The notes below the pieces were generated by a model. That model was given only the letters and a program-made list of their open reading frames with translations. It did no database searches and was not told the origin of the DNA. From IMG/VR virus record IMGVR_UViG_3300022200_000065, positions 1-50,248 of that record: a stretch of DNA of 50,248 bases, one strand, 5' to 3'. The position numbers and the translations under genes were made by a program. Below are positions 22,424 to 29,750 of this stretch, in pieces (within the stretch, counting starts at the first letter, position 1; the number at the start of each line of letters is the position of its first letter). Origin of the DNA: a virus.

Positions 22424-23611
22424 CTACTCTATTGGGGTGAAGTTATGCGGTTTCATTACACCGCTAACTGGTTCAAATCGACCGATGCCAGCACCAATAC
22501 CAATGGCGGGGCGTTTGTCATTACTTTCAACTAACTCTGTACCAATATTGTCTGGTGCCTTGAAATACTTATCAACCACCGACTTTGGTACACCGGCCAT
22601 ATCCTTCAACACAGTCTTACCTTTTAACCGCATGTTATACAGATCATTCCGGTTCTTAATCGAACTCGCAGGGCTGGTTAAAATTTCATTTACTAATGCT
22701 TCCTCGTTAGTACATTCGTGACGTGCAATTGATTTCACGATTTTATAACCAGAAAGTTTTTTACCAGCCTTAGCATACTGATTTGCCAATTCAATGATTT
22801 TTTCAGCTTGACGCTTCATTGTTGGCACTTCTTTAAACATCAATAACACTTCACCTGGGTCCAGTATTTCTAATGGTGCATCAGGATAAAGCATATCAAG
22901 CGTTCGTAATAATCGTGGTCTACAGTTAGCAGATGCACGACAATAGTGGCAGTGTTCACCAGGTACTAATGGTGCATCCTTAGTCATTGCCAAAGCATAA
23001 ATTTCACGGAACCTTTGTTGAAATTGTCTTGCTTCTGCAATGGTGTAAGTCACCCGTCTGATTTCACCATCAATGTGTTCACCGCGTGGCTGATAGATGG
23101 CACCTTCAATAACATCAATACTATCCCACAGGTTAAATGTGTCTAAAGTGGATACGCTGTAATGCTTCAGCTGCATTGTTGATGATTCAACCAGACCATA
23201 ACCATACTTCAGATCACCAGTATACAATTTACGCTGTGATGGGATGTGAATTGACGCATCGACATACCCAAAAACATCAGTGTGAACACTACTCATTGTT
23301 ACTTTTGGTTCAACTCTTAAAACTGCACCGGGGTTTTCGGCAACGATGCGCCGGATATCACTGATGTACAGTTGCACATCATTGGCCATTGCATCAGTTA
23401 CCGAATGATTATTAAACTCTAACCCCACACAGTCATAAGCAGACAAACCAGCTTTGAAAGCAAATTCAGCCATCTGGTGCGCTGCTGTACCTTCTTCAGC
23501 TTGTGGGCTGCTGGTGTTCTGTAGCGCGTATTTATACTGACGTAATGCACCAGGGCATTTATCTAAAATATAAATACTGCTACCACCAAAATTACTGTGC
23601 ACTGTTGACAT
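22424..23611 (-). CDS. DUF2800-type PD-(D/E)XK nuclease (Cas4/RecB-like)
   Basis: 395 residues. N terminus (CPGALRQYKYALQN, EEGTAAHQMAEFAF) is the family signature. FGYVDASIHIPSQ followed by YTGDLKYGYG gives the D...D-x-K nuclease core (about 115-140). Cys cluster HCHYCRASANC near 215-225 resembles a Cas4-type iron-sulphur or zinc site. Likely an exonuclease that works with the adjacent SSB in recombination or replication. Nine bases upstream of the SSB gene start. Confidence 0.8.
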   Translation of the reverse strand: MSTVHSNFGGSSIYILDKCPGALRQYKYALQNTSSPQAEEGTAAHQMAEFAFKAGLSAYDCVGLEFNNHSVTDAMANDVQLYISDIRRIVAENPGAVLRVEPKVTMSSVHTDVFGYVDASIHIPSQRKLYTGDLKYGYGLVESSTMQLKHYSVSTLDTFNLWDSIDVIEGAIYQPRGEHIDGEIRRVTYTIAEARQFQQRFREIYALAMTKDAPLVPGEHCHYCRASANCRPRLLRTLDMLYPDAPLEILDPGEVLLMFKEVPTMKRQAEKIIELANQYAKAGKKLSGYKIVKSIARHECTNEEALVNEILTSPASSIKNRNDLYNMRLKGKTVLKDMAGVPKSVVDKYFKAPDNIGTELVESNDKRPAIGIGAGIGRFEPVSGVMKPHNFTPIE

Positions 23612-23619
23612 TGAGTTAC

Positions 23620-24558
23620 CTACGATGCAAACGGGTCAGGTTGAACTGGTGTTAACGGTTTTTTGAAATGCGCTTCGAGCTGATTCTGATACGCATGAAC
23701 ATTCTGATACAACCGATACAAATCACGGTATTGGACGGTTGATAAATCTTGAGTACCCAATTTTAATTGAGTCATCAAAGTCATCAGATAAGTCGGGTCA
23801 TTGTTGTTCATACCACGAACAGATTCATCGGCATCATCAACCAAGTCAAACGCAATTGCCCAAGCATTTAACTTTTTATTAACTTCAGGATAAACAGCAT
23901 CCTGTAGTTCAGGGAACGTGCCATTTTTAGCACCATGTTCCATGAGTAGAATACTGATGACAGAAAAATCAATACCGTATTTGTTGGTAAGCACACCCAT
24001 ACCGGCAATAACTTCTTTACGGATTGGATCTTCAAGTGATGACTGATGGACTGCTGCACCAGGTAACGGTAAACCAGGTAACGGTAAACCTGCTACTGCT
24101 GGCACCGGTAGCGTTGCTGTGGTGGTGACTGCAGCCGGTGCAGCGCCAGCAACTTCAGATTTAATAGCTGCAACACGATTATCGTACAAAGTATTATCAA
24201 CACCTTTACCACGTTTCCAAATGTTTTTCTGTGTAACAGCTGGCACACTGGTATTGATGTCTTTCGCCCAGTAACAACCCTGTTCGTCAATTTCTTGACC
24301 TGTCAGTTTTGCACCAGCATCAAGAGCCTGTTTAACGGTGACACGTGGCGCACCGGCAGGCGCTGCAGGAACACCAGCAACGGTACCTAACACAGCAGCA
24401 GTTACTGCAGCAGGTGCCATGCCTGGGATAACAACGGTTTCAATTGGTGGTAACTTGTTCACAGTTTCCACAACACCAACTGTGTCATCAGTCAGCGCAA
24501 TATTCAAAGCTGCACAAATCAAGCTTAATCGGTAGTTAACCTGTTCTAGCAAACCCAT
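23620..24558 (-). CDS. Unknown protein with Pro/Ala-rich linkers
   Basis: 312 residues. An N-terminal helical segment (MGLLEQVNYRLSLICAALN), a Pro/Ala-rich region, a short folded block (VTVKQALDAGAKLTGQEIDE, WKRGKGVDNTLYDNRV), a second Ala/Pro/Leu-rich linker (VAGLPLPGLPLPGAAV) and a helical C terminus. Not recognised. First gene of the leftward replication operon, AGAGGA before the ATG. Two linkers of the same style as the SSB tail next door suggest shared assembly behaviour. Confidence 0.65.
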   Translation of the reverse strand: MGLLEQVNYRLSLICAALNIALTDDTVGVVETVNKLPPIETVVIPGMAPAAVTAAVLGTVAGVPAAPAGAPRVTVKQALDAGAKLTGQEIDEQGCYWAKDINTSVPAVTQKNIWKRGKGVDNTLYDNRVAAIKSEVAGAAPAAVTTTATLPVPAVAGLPLPGLPLPGAAVHQSSLEDPIRKEVIAGMGVLTNKYGIDFSVISILLMEHGAKNGTFPELQDAVYPEVNKKLNAWAIAFDLVDDADESVRGMNNNDPTYLMTLMTQLKLGTQDLSTVQYRDLYRLYQNVHAYQNQLEAHFKKPLTPVQPDPFAS

Positions 24559-24608
24559 AATGTAAATCCTCTTGGTTAGTTATCGGAGTCATTTAGCCGA
24601 TGCCACAA

Positions 24609-24637
24609 ATACTGGATGATGTAATTTTAAATGTCAA
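24609..24637 (-). promoter_or_regulatory. Leftward promoter of the replication operon
   Basis: Minus strand: perfect -35 TTGACA (24632-24637), 17-bp spacer, -10 CAGTAT (24609-24614, 3 of 6). It lies 50 bp upstream of the first leftward replication gene. The weak -10 suggests activation or modest strength. Confidence 0.5.
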
Positions 24638-24644
24638 ATTTTAT

Positions 24645-24673
24645 TTTACACTTTTTTTGTTGTCTGTTAGTCT
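24645..24673 (+). promoter_or_regulatory. Rightward promoter of the helicase-polymerase operon
   Basis: TTTACA (24645-24650), 17-bp spacer, TAGTCT (24668-24673). Both boxes are imperfect, but spacing and position 25 bp before the helicase gene fit. It is back-to-back with the leftward promoter. Confidence 0.4.
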
Positions 24674-24697
24674 TGCCTCATTCACAGAGGATTTCCA

Positions 24698-26401
24698 ATG
24701 ATTCAACTAAGAGAACACCAGACCGAGACAGCTAACAAGGTTGATGAACTACACAGTCAAGCATTTAAAAACGTCATGGCTGTATTACCCACAGGTGCCG
24801 GTAAAACCATCCTCATGGCCCATTTTGCATGGCGGTGTAACCAGCGTGGGGAAGGTGTTGTGATATTTGCACACCGTGATGTTTTGCTTGAACAAATCAG
24901 TGAAGCGCTTTGCTTGTTTAATGTTTATCACAGCATTTACAGCAGCAAACCTACCGTAAATTTTATCAGCAATAACAATCACCAGAAATTTGGTAACAGC
25001 TATTATCGTGAATCTTCAATGGTCATCTTGGCATCCGTTGATACTTTCTGGCGGCGTGATGTTGCTGCAATTTTACCCTACATCAAACTGTGGATGATGG
25101 ATGAAGGTCACCACATGACCAAGGATAGCAAGTGGCACCGTTGTATTGAAAAGCTTGACGAACAACCAGGCACAAAGGGAATGCTGGTTACAGCAACACC
25201 ACTAAGGGCTGACCGTAAAGGTTTGGGTCGTCATGCTTCAGGCATTGCTGATGCTATGTACGTCGGCACCAACATGCACAAACTTATTGAACGAAAACTG
25301 TTGTGTATGTACAAAATCTATGTGCCTGAATCAATGGTCGATACCTCTGATGTTAATATAACCAGTAGTGGTGATTACAACAGGGATAAACTGGCCAAAG
25401 CAACTGATAAATCAAATATCACCGGCAACGTGATTGAAAACTGGAAAGATAAAGCGTTTGGTAAACGCACCATTATTTTTACCGTAAACATAGCCCACAG
25501 TGATCATGTTGCTGCACAGTTTCGGGCTGCTGGTGTTAAGGCCGTCAGTTTATCATCAGAGGATTTACCATCGGTACGGAAAAAAGAAATCGAGGATTTC
25601 CGGTCAGGTAGGACCACGATACTAGTCAACTGTGATTTGTTTTCTGAGGGCTTTGACGTTCCTGGCGTTGAGGTGGTTATCCAACTTCGTAAAACCATGT
25701 CGTATGCCATGTTTAAACAGCAGTTTGGCCGGATGCTTCGTATACTTGACGGTAAGTTGTTCGGCATCTTAATTGACCATGTGGGTAACGTACCCTACTT
25801 CATGGATAAATATAACCTACAGTACCCGCACGATGACCCTGAATGGACGCTGGACGATTCACCAAAAAAAACCAACGGGTCTAGTGGCAAGACAATATTT
25901 ACTATCACTTGCAAAAAATGTCGTGCGTTTTATGCACCGGCACCAAACACAGACCAAAAAGATGTTTGCCCCGAGTGTCAGCACAACCACAGTGAGGATG
26001 AACAGTTAGCAACTATCCGGTCGTTTCAGGAAAAACAAGGCAAGATTGTTGAATATCAGCTTGACCTCGAACTGTTTAAAAAACTGCTGGCTGAACGTGC
26101 CAAAGTCGATGAACCGCCTGAAAACGTTCGTAGGCGAATGCAATACGCAGGGGCTGCAGATATTGTGGTTAGCGCTACTTACAACAACCATGCAAAGCGC
26201 CGGAATGCACAGATCATAATGAGGCATTACCTACAGCGTTGGTGTATGCAACGAGCCAAACAGATGCCCCATTTACCACCACCACTGATACAACGTGAAT
26301 TTGAATTAGCGTTCGGTGTGGCAGTTATCAAAGCTGTTGTGTTGTCTGAACCAGAGGCGATCAAGTTAACTGAACGAATTCAAATTGAACTGAAGGATTA
26401 A
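24698..26401 (+). CDS. SF2 DEAD/DEAH-box helicase
   Basis: 567 residues. ATP-dependent nucleic-acid helicase of the RecQ/UvsW-like SF2 group. Q-like REHQTE at 5-10, Walker A PTGAGKT (31-37), Walker B DEGH (134-137), motif III VTATPLRAD (163-171) and motif VI QQFGRMLRIL around 352-361. A zinc-ribbon with CKKC and CPEC sits near 405-428, then a helical C terminus. Would unwind or anneal DNA in replication, restart or recombination. AGGA site; three bases before the polymerase gene. Confidence 0.88.
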   Translation: MIQLREHQTETANKVDELHSQAFKNVMAVLPTGAGKTILMAHFAWRCNQRGEGVVIFAHRDVLLEQISEALCLFNVYHSIYSSKPTVNFISNNNHQKFGNSYYRESSMVILASVDTFWRRDVAAILPYIKLWMMDEGHHMTKDSKWHRCIEKLDEQPGTKGMLVTATPLRADRKGLGRHASGIADAMYVGTNMHKLIERKLLCMYKIYVPESMVDTSDVNITSSGDYNRDKLAKATDKSNITGNVIENWKDKAFGKRTIIFTVNIAHSDHVAAQFRAAGVKAVSLSSEDLPSVRKKEIEDFRSGRTTILVNCDLFSEGFDVPGVEVVIQLRKTMSYAMFKQQFGRMLRILDGKLFGILIDHVGNVPYFMDKYNLQYPHDDPEWTLDDSPKKTNGSSGKTIFTITCKKCRAFYAPAPNTDQKDVCPECQHNHSEDEQLATIRSFQEKQGKIVEYQLDLELFKKLLAERAKVDEPPENVRRRMQYAGAADIVVSATYNNHAKRRNAQIIMRHYLQRWCMQRAKQMPHLPPPLIQREFELAFGVAVIKAVVLSEPEAIKLTERIQIELKD

Positions 26402-26403
26402 CG

Positions 26404-28473
26404 ATGTCCATTACATTCCCGGCAAAGCGTAAAACAGAATGGCCCTGGCCAAACGATTACGGCTACGATGAAGAATCATACCCAAACTTTTACAGTCTTG
26501 CTGCAAGGCATATTCAGACAAATGCACTTTACGTTTTCGAGATTAGCGACTGGCGGGATGACACTGACGCATTGATAAACTGGATGTACTGGTTACATCA
26601 GAATAAATGCAGGATGCTTGGTTTTAATAATGTTGGTTATGATTACCTGTTGATGCACTTTATTTTTATGAATTGCAAAGCCTGGGGAAGTTATAGCGGT
26701 AGTCAAAAGGCTTACATGATTTACCAATATTCAGCAAACCTTTTTAAAGGTGAAAACGAAACTGAAGATGGATACCGTGAAAGACGTTACAAAACGTCAA
26801 TCAGACCTAAAGATGTGATTATTCCACAAATTGATTTATTCAAGATTTACCACTTTGACAACCAGGCCAAAAATACCAGTTTAAAAGTTTTACAAATCAA
26901 CATGAGGTCGAAGAACGTTAGAGATTTACCAATTCCACCAGGTACACGAATTACTGCTGAACAAAGGCCGGTGTTGCTTTTGTACAACGTTAACGATACT
27001 GATGAAACCATTGGGTTTGCAATGTTCAGCGTTGACGAAATAAAGCTGCGGGAAACCATGTCAGCCAAGTTTGGTATTGATATGACCAACTTCAGTGAGG
27101 GTAAAATGGGTGAAGAAATAATCAGGCTGCAGCTGAATAACGCTGGCCTGAACACCCGAGGCAAAACACCAAGGGCGTCGATTGCACTTCGTGATGTAAT
27201 TTTTCCGTATATCAGATTCAATCACCCCGAGTTTCAACGAGTTCACCAATTCTTACTGGGTGAAGTGATCACTAAAACCAAACTAGACAAAAAGGACGAT
27301 GACACTGAAGGTTACCCATGTGCTGTAATCAATGGGTTTGGTTGGCAGTTTGGTCGTGGTGGTATGCACGCTTCTGTTTTAAGTTCGATTATCAAAGCTG
27401 ACGATTATTACGAAATTATTGACATTGACGTTATCAGCTTTTACCCGAGAACCAGCATCGTCAACAAGACTTACCCAGCACACTTAGGGCCGCAATTCTG
27501 TGAAGAATACGACGGTGTTTTCACAATGCGTGGCCAATACCCTAAAGATAAATTTCCGATGGAAAACTTGGCACTGAAATATTCTTTGAACGTACCTTAT
27601 GGTAAGTCAAACAGCCCGTTTAGCTTTCTCTATGACCCACAGTACACAATGACTACGACGATCAACTGTCAATTATTGATTTGTATGTTGGGTGAATGGT
27701 TAATGCAAATACCAGACATCAGTTTTATTCAGGTGAACACAGACGGTATCACATTCAAGGTACCACGTGTTTTCCGTGGTCATGTTGAAAGTATTTGTAA
27801 AGCTTGGGAACAGTTCACCTGTCTGGAACTCGAATACGCTTTTTATCAGGCTATGTATATTCGTGATGTAAACAACTACATTGCCCACGCTGTTAACGGT
27901 AAAATCAAAAGCAAAGGTGCCTATGTTCACAAGGAAATCCCGTGGCACAAAGACCACAGCAGCGTAATTATTGCAAGGGCTGTTGAAGGGTATTTGTTAC
28001 GTGGTGAAGATGTTGTACAGCAAATTATGGCTTGTCGTGACCCGTTTGATTTCATGATCAAGGCCAAGGTACCACGGTCATCAAAACTTATGATGTTTAA
28101 CCAAGATGGAACCAGAACGGAACTACAGAACACCACCAGATATTATGTTGCTGTTAGTGGTGGTCGTCTGGTTAAAATCATGCCACCAACACCGGCAATG
28201 CGTGAACACTGGAATACCGGCACCCATTACATCAGGCACCGTGACCAGGATTACAAGGTTGTGAAACCTGATGGTAAACGTCCTGCTAAAACTTATGACC
28301 TGGTGCCACTGAATCAGATAGCACCCGAACCCTACGACCGGGAGATTTCATTGGGTAGTAAATGGCTGGCTGCAGACTGTGCCAATGTTGATGATTTCAA
28401 TTGGTCAAACCTGAATTACAACTATTATATCGAAGAAGCACGCAAATTAATTGACCCACTGTTAGAACAGTGA
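26404..28473 (+). CDS. DNA polymerase, family B
   Basis: 689 residues. Exonuclease motifs: Exo I YDEESYPNFY near residue 25, Exo II FNNVGYDY near 73-80, Exo III YNVND near 194-198. Polymerase motif A DIDVISFYPRTS (about 340-351), motif B LKYSLNVPYG (about 392-401), motif C VNTDGITF (444-451). Motif C has NTDG where most family B enzymes have DTDS; Asp447 and the motif A Asp keep the two metal ligands. Short for a replicative B polymerase, as in Enc34-like phages. It copies the genome with proofreading. Confidence 0.88.
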   Translation: MSITFPAKRKTEWPWPNDYGYDEESYPNFYSLAARHIQTNALYVFEISDWRDDTDALINWMYWLHQNKCRMLGFNNVGYDYLLMHFIFMNCKAWGSYSGSQKAYMIYQYSANLFKGENETEDGYRERRYKTSIRPKDVIIPQIDLFKIYHFDNQAKNTSLKVLQINMRSKNVRDLPIPPGTRITAEQRPVLLLYNVNDTDETIGFAMFSVDEIKLRETMSAKFGIDMTNFSEGKMGEEIIRLQLNNAGLNTRGKTPRASIALRDVIFPYIRFNHPEFQRVHQFLLGEVITKTKLDKKDDDTEGYPCAVINGFGWQFGRGGMHASVLSSIIKADDYYEIIDIDVISFYPRTSIVNKTYPAHLGPQFCEEYDGVFTMRGQYPKDKFPMENLALKYSLNVPYGKSNSPFSFLYDPQYTMTTTINCQLLICMLGEWLMQIPDISFIQVNTDGITFKVPRVFRGHVESICKAWEQFTCLELEYAFYQAMYIRDVNNYIAHAVNGKIKSKGAYVHKEIPWHKDHSSVIIARAVEGYLLRGEDVVQQIMACRDPFDFMIKAKVPRSSKLMMFNQDGTRTELQNTTRYYVAVSGGRLVKIMPPTPAMREHWNTGTHYIRHRDQDYKVVKPDGKRPAKTYDLVPLNQIAPEPYDREISLGSKWLAADCANVDDFNWSNLNYNYYIEEARKLIDPLLEQ

Positions 28474-28480
28474 TTATACT
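28451..28480 (+). promoter_or_regulatory. Strong internal promoter behind the polymerase gene
   Basis: -35 TTGACC (28451-28456, 5 of 6), 18-bp spacer, -10 TATACT (28475-28480, 5 of 6). It straddles the end of the polymerase gene and would give separate transcription of 28508-29028. Two perfect operator dyads lie on it. Confidence 0.7.
28458..28471. promoter_or_regulatory. Perfect operator dyad in promoter spacer
   Basis: ACTGTT-AG-AACAGT, perfect 6+6 inverted repeat, extended by one more pair to CACTGTTAGAACAGTG. Fills the spacer of the promoter at 28451-28480. Confidence 0.8.
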
Positions 28481-28491
28481 GTTGCAACAGT
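28478..28491. promoter_or_regulatory. Perfect operator dyad overlapping -10 and start
   Basis: ACTGTTGCAACAGT, a 14-bp perfect palindrome whose centre is 20 bp from that of the first dyad. It covers the end of the -10 and the start site, so binding would block transcription. Confidence 0.8.
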
Positions 28492-28507
28492 CAGTGAGGG
28501 TTAGACG

Positions 28508-28735
28508 ATGATCATTAAAGGTTTGAAGTATGCAAGGGCAAGGTTTACCGAATTGGTGGACGCTGCGCGTGATGGTAACGAGTCCATTTTTATTGAAATG
28601 GGCAACAGTCGTAAACTGAATGTAGGTTACAAACTGGTGAAAATGACACCTGAAGAATTGACCGAAGCAGTGAAACAGCATCCTGAACTTTGCATACCGA
28701 AACCAGGTCTACCACAACCGAAGGTATTAATATGA
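28508..28735 (+). CDS. Unknown small protein under operator control
   Basis: 75 residues. Begins MIIKGLKYARARFTELVDAARD, ends with a Pro-rich tail (CIPKPGLPQPKVLI). Sequence style recalls small regulatory or antitoxin-like proteins, but no family is certain. It directly follows the promoter with two operator dyads, so it may be the regulator's own gene or a tightly controlled effector. Confidence 0.6.
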   Translation: MIIKGLKYARARFTELVDAARDGNESIFIEMGNSRKLNVGYKLVKMTPEELTEAVKQHPELCIPKPGLPQPKVLI

Positions 28736-29028
28736 AATGTGATTGCCCTGGTTGTGTTCGAGAAAGAAAAGGCTTAGGTGGTTATCAACCATGTAGCAAA
28801 TCACCTAAGTTATCCAACCCACCACAAAACAAAGGAAACATTATGACTACTACTGTAATTGTTCAGGCGCATTGTGCCAGTGATAAAGAAGTTATCGTGA
28901 CTATCGAAGGTCTTAACGACGGGGATGGTAATGACACTGTGAAAGTGTTGCAGGACGGCGAGACTTACCAAAACGTTGTTTTCGATGACCGGGTTATTTC
29001 CATCTGTGAACAGTACAAAGCTGATTAA
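28732..29028 (+). CDS. Small phage protein with possible internal start
   Basis: 98 residues from 28732 (ATGA overlap, GAAGG upstream). The first 37 residues carry a Cys motif (MKCDCPGCVRERKG). An ATG at 28843 has a much better site (AAAGGAAAC) and would give a 61-residue protein MTTTVIVQAHCASDKEVIV..., which resembles a short protein common in phages. Both products may be made from one frame. Function unknown. Terminator follows at 29036. Confidence 0.6.
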   Translation: MKCDCPGCVRERKGLGGYQPCSKSPKLSNPPQNKGNIMTTTVIVQAHCASDKEVIVTIEGLNDGDGNDTVKVLQDGETYQNVVFDDRVISICEQYKAD

Positions 29029-29035
29029 TTTAGTC

Positions 29036-29075
29036 GCCCCAGGTAAACTATCCCTGTAAGACCTGGGGCATTTTT
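29036..29075 (+). terminator. Rho-independent terminator of the helicase-polymerase operon
   Basis: Perfect 8-bp stem (GCCCCAGG / CCTGGGGC, 18-base loop) followed by A-TTTTT on the plus strand. It ends 28508-29028 transcription and abuts the convergent lysozyme-like gene, whose stop lies in the T run. Confidence 0.85.
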
Positions 29076-29536
29076 CAAGCGTGTCGTGATACCTTTTCGA
29101 TGTACTTTTCAACAGTACCTTTACCTAACTCAGTGTTGTAATACTTTTTCCAATACCGAGCACGACCTTCCACACTGTCTGGAATTTCTTCGGGAATTAA
29201 CATCAGTTTCAACCGGGTCATTGCCAGAGCTAACAATGGGTCATACGCTAAATCTGCCAGCTGCAGTTTGTCCAAATCATACCCGAGCATATCTTTCAGG
29301 CGTTGTTTGTTTTTCGGCCTTGTGCGCTGCTGTACGTCGTCAAAACCAATCTGGTCGAACTGGGTCAGACCGACACCGAGTTTGTCAGGGTGTGCGTCAG
29401 GATATTCACCACTGTTCGTTTCAACAGCAGCAAATTCAATTAGCGCACGAGTGACGTTATACCCGCCGCCGAATACAGAAACAACCTTGCGGGAAAATAC
29501 AGCAATATCCGATTTCATTTTTAATCCGTAGTTCAT
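29075..29536 (-). CDS. Lysozyme-like peptidoglycan hydrolase
   Basis: 153 residues. Lysozyme/transglycosylase-like fold: putative catalytic Glu in FAAVETNSGEYPD (near 38), then GVGLTQFDQIGFDDVQ and a C-terminal YWKKYYNTELGKGTVEKYI typical of a phage family of muralytic proteins. It is the last gene of the virion operon, beyond the tail tip, so it may be a tail-associated enzyme for entry, or the endolysin, since no other muralytic gene is visible. No signal peptide. Confidence 0.65.
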   Translation of the reverse strand: MNYGLKMKSDIAVFSRKVVSVFGGGYNVTRALIEFAAVETNSGEYPDAHPDKLGVGLTQFDQIGFDDVQQRTRPKNKQRLKDMLGYDLDKLQLADLAYDPLLALAMTRLKLMLIPEEIPDSVEGRARYWKKYYNTELGKGTVEKYIEKVSRHA

Positions 29537-29745
29537 ATATCAATCACCCCGTGCGCTAATGTTGACGCGGTGCCTATCACCATTGCGTCCTGAACATAAA
29601 CATAACTATTAACAGTGCCGGTGCCGATAGCATTAAACACAAAACCGCTATCAGTTGTTACCGTTACCGTACCGTCACCGTTTACTTGGGTGACTTTGAC
29701 AATCATCCTGGCTGGTAATAAAGCGTTGCGTAGCTCTTTAAGCAT
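29533..29745 (-). CDS. Unknown small tail-region protein
   Basis: 70 residues. VKVTQVNGDGTVTVTTDSG suggests a small beta-barrel (OB or SH3-like) as in some spike or baseplate accessory proteins. GGAG before the ATG; ATGA overlap with the lysozyme-like gene. Confidence 0.6.
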   Translation of the reverse strand: MLKELRNALLPARMIVKVTQVNGDGTVTVTTDSGFVFNAIGTGTVNSYVYVQDAMVIGTASTLAHGVIDI

Positions 29746-29750
29746 CGTTG

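Noticed and set aside
18285-24558. Lysogeny module or integrase
   Set aside because: Every gene in the leftward block between lysis and helicase genes has a replication-type or unknown product; no tyrosine or serine recombinase motifs were seen anywhere in the window.
28458-28491. LexA/SOS boxes
   Set aside because: Half-sites CTGT and ACAG match, but spacing is 4 instead of the 8 typical of gammaproteobacterial LexA, and every copy keeps this spacing.
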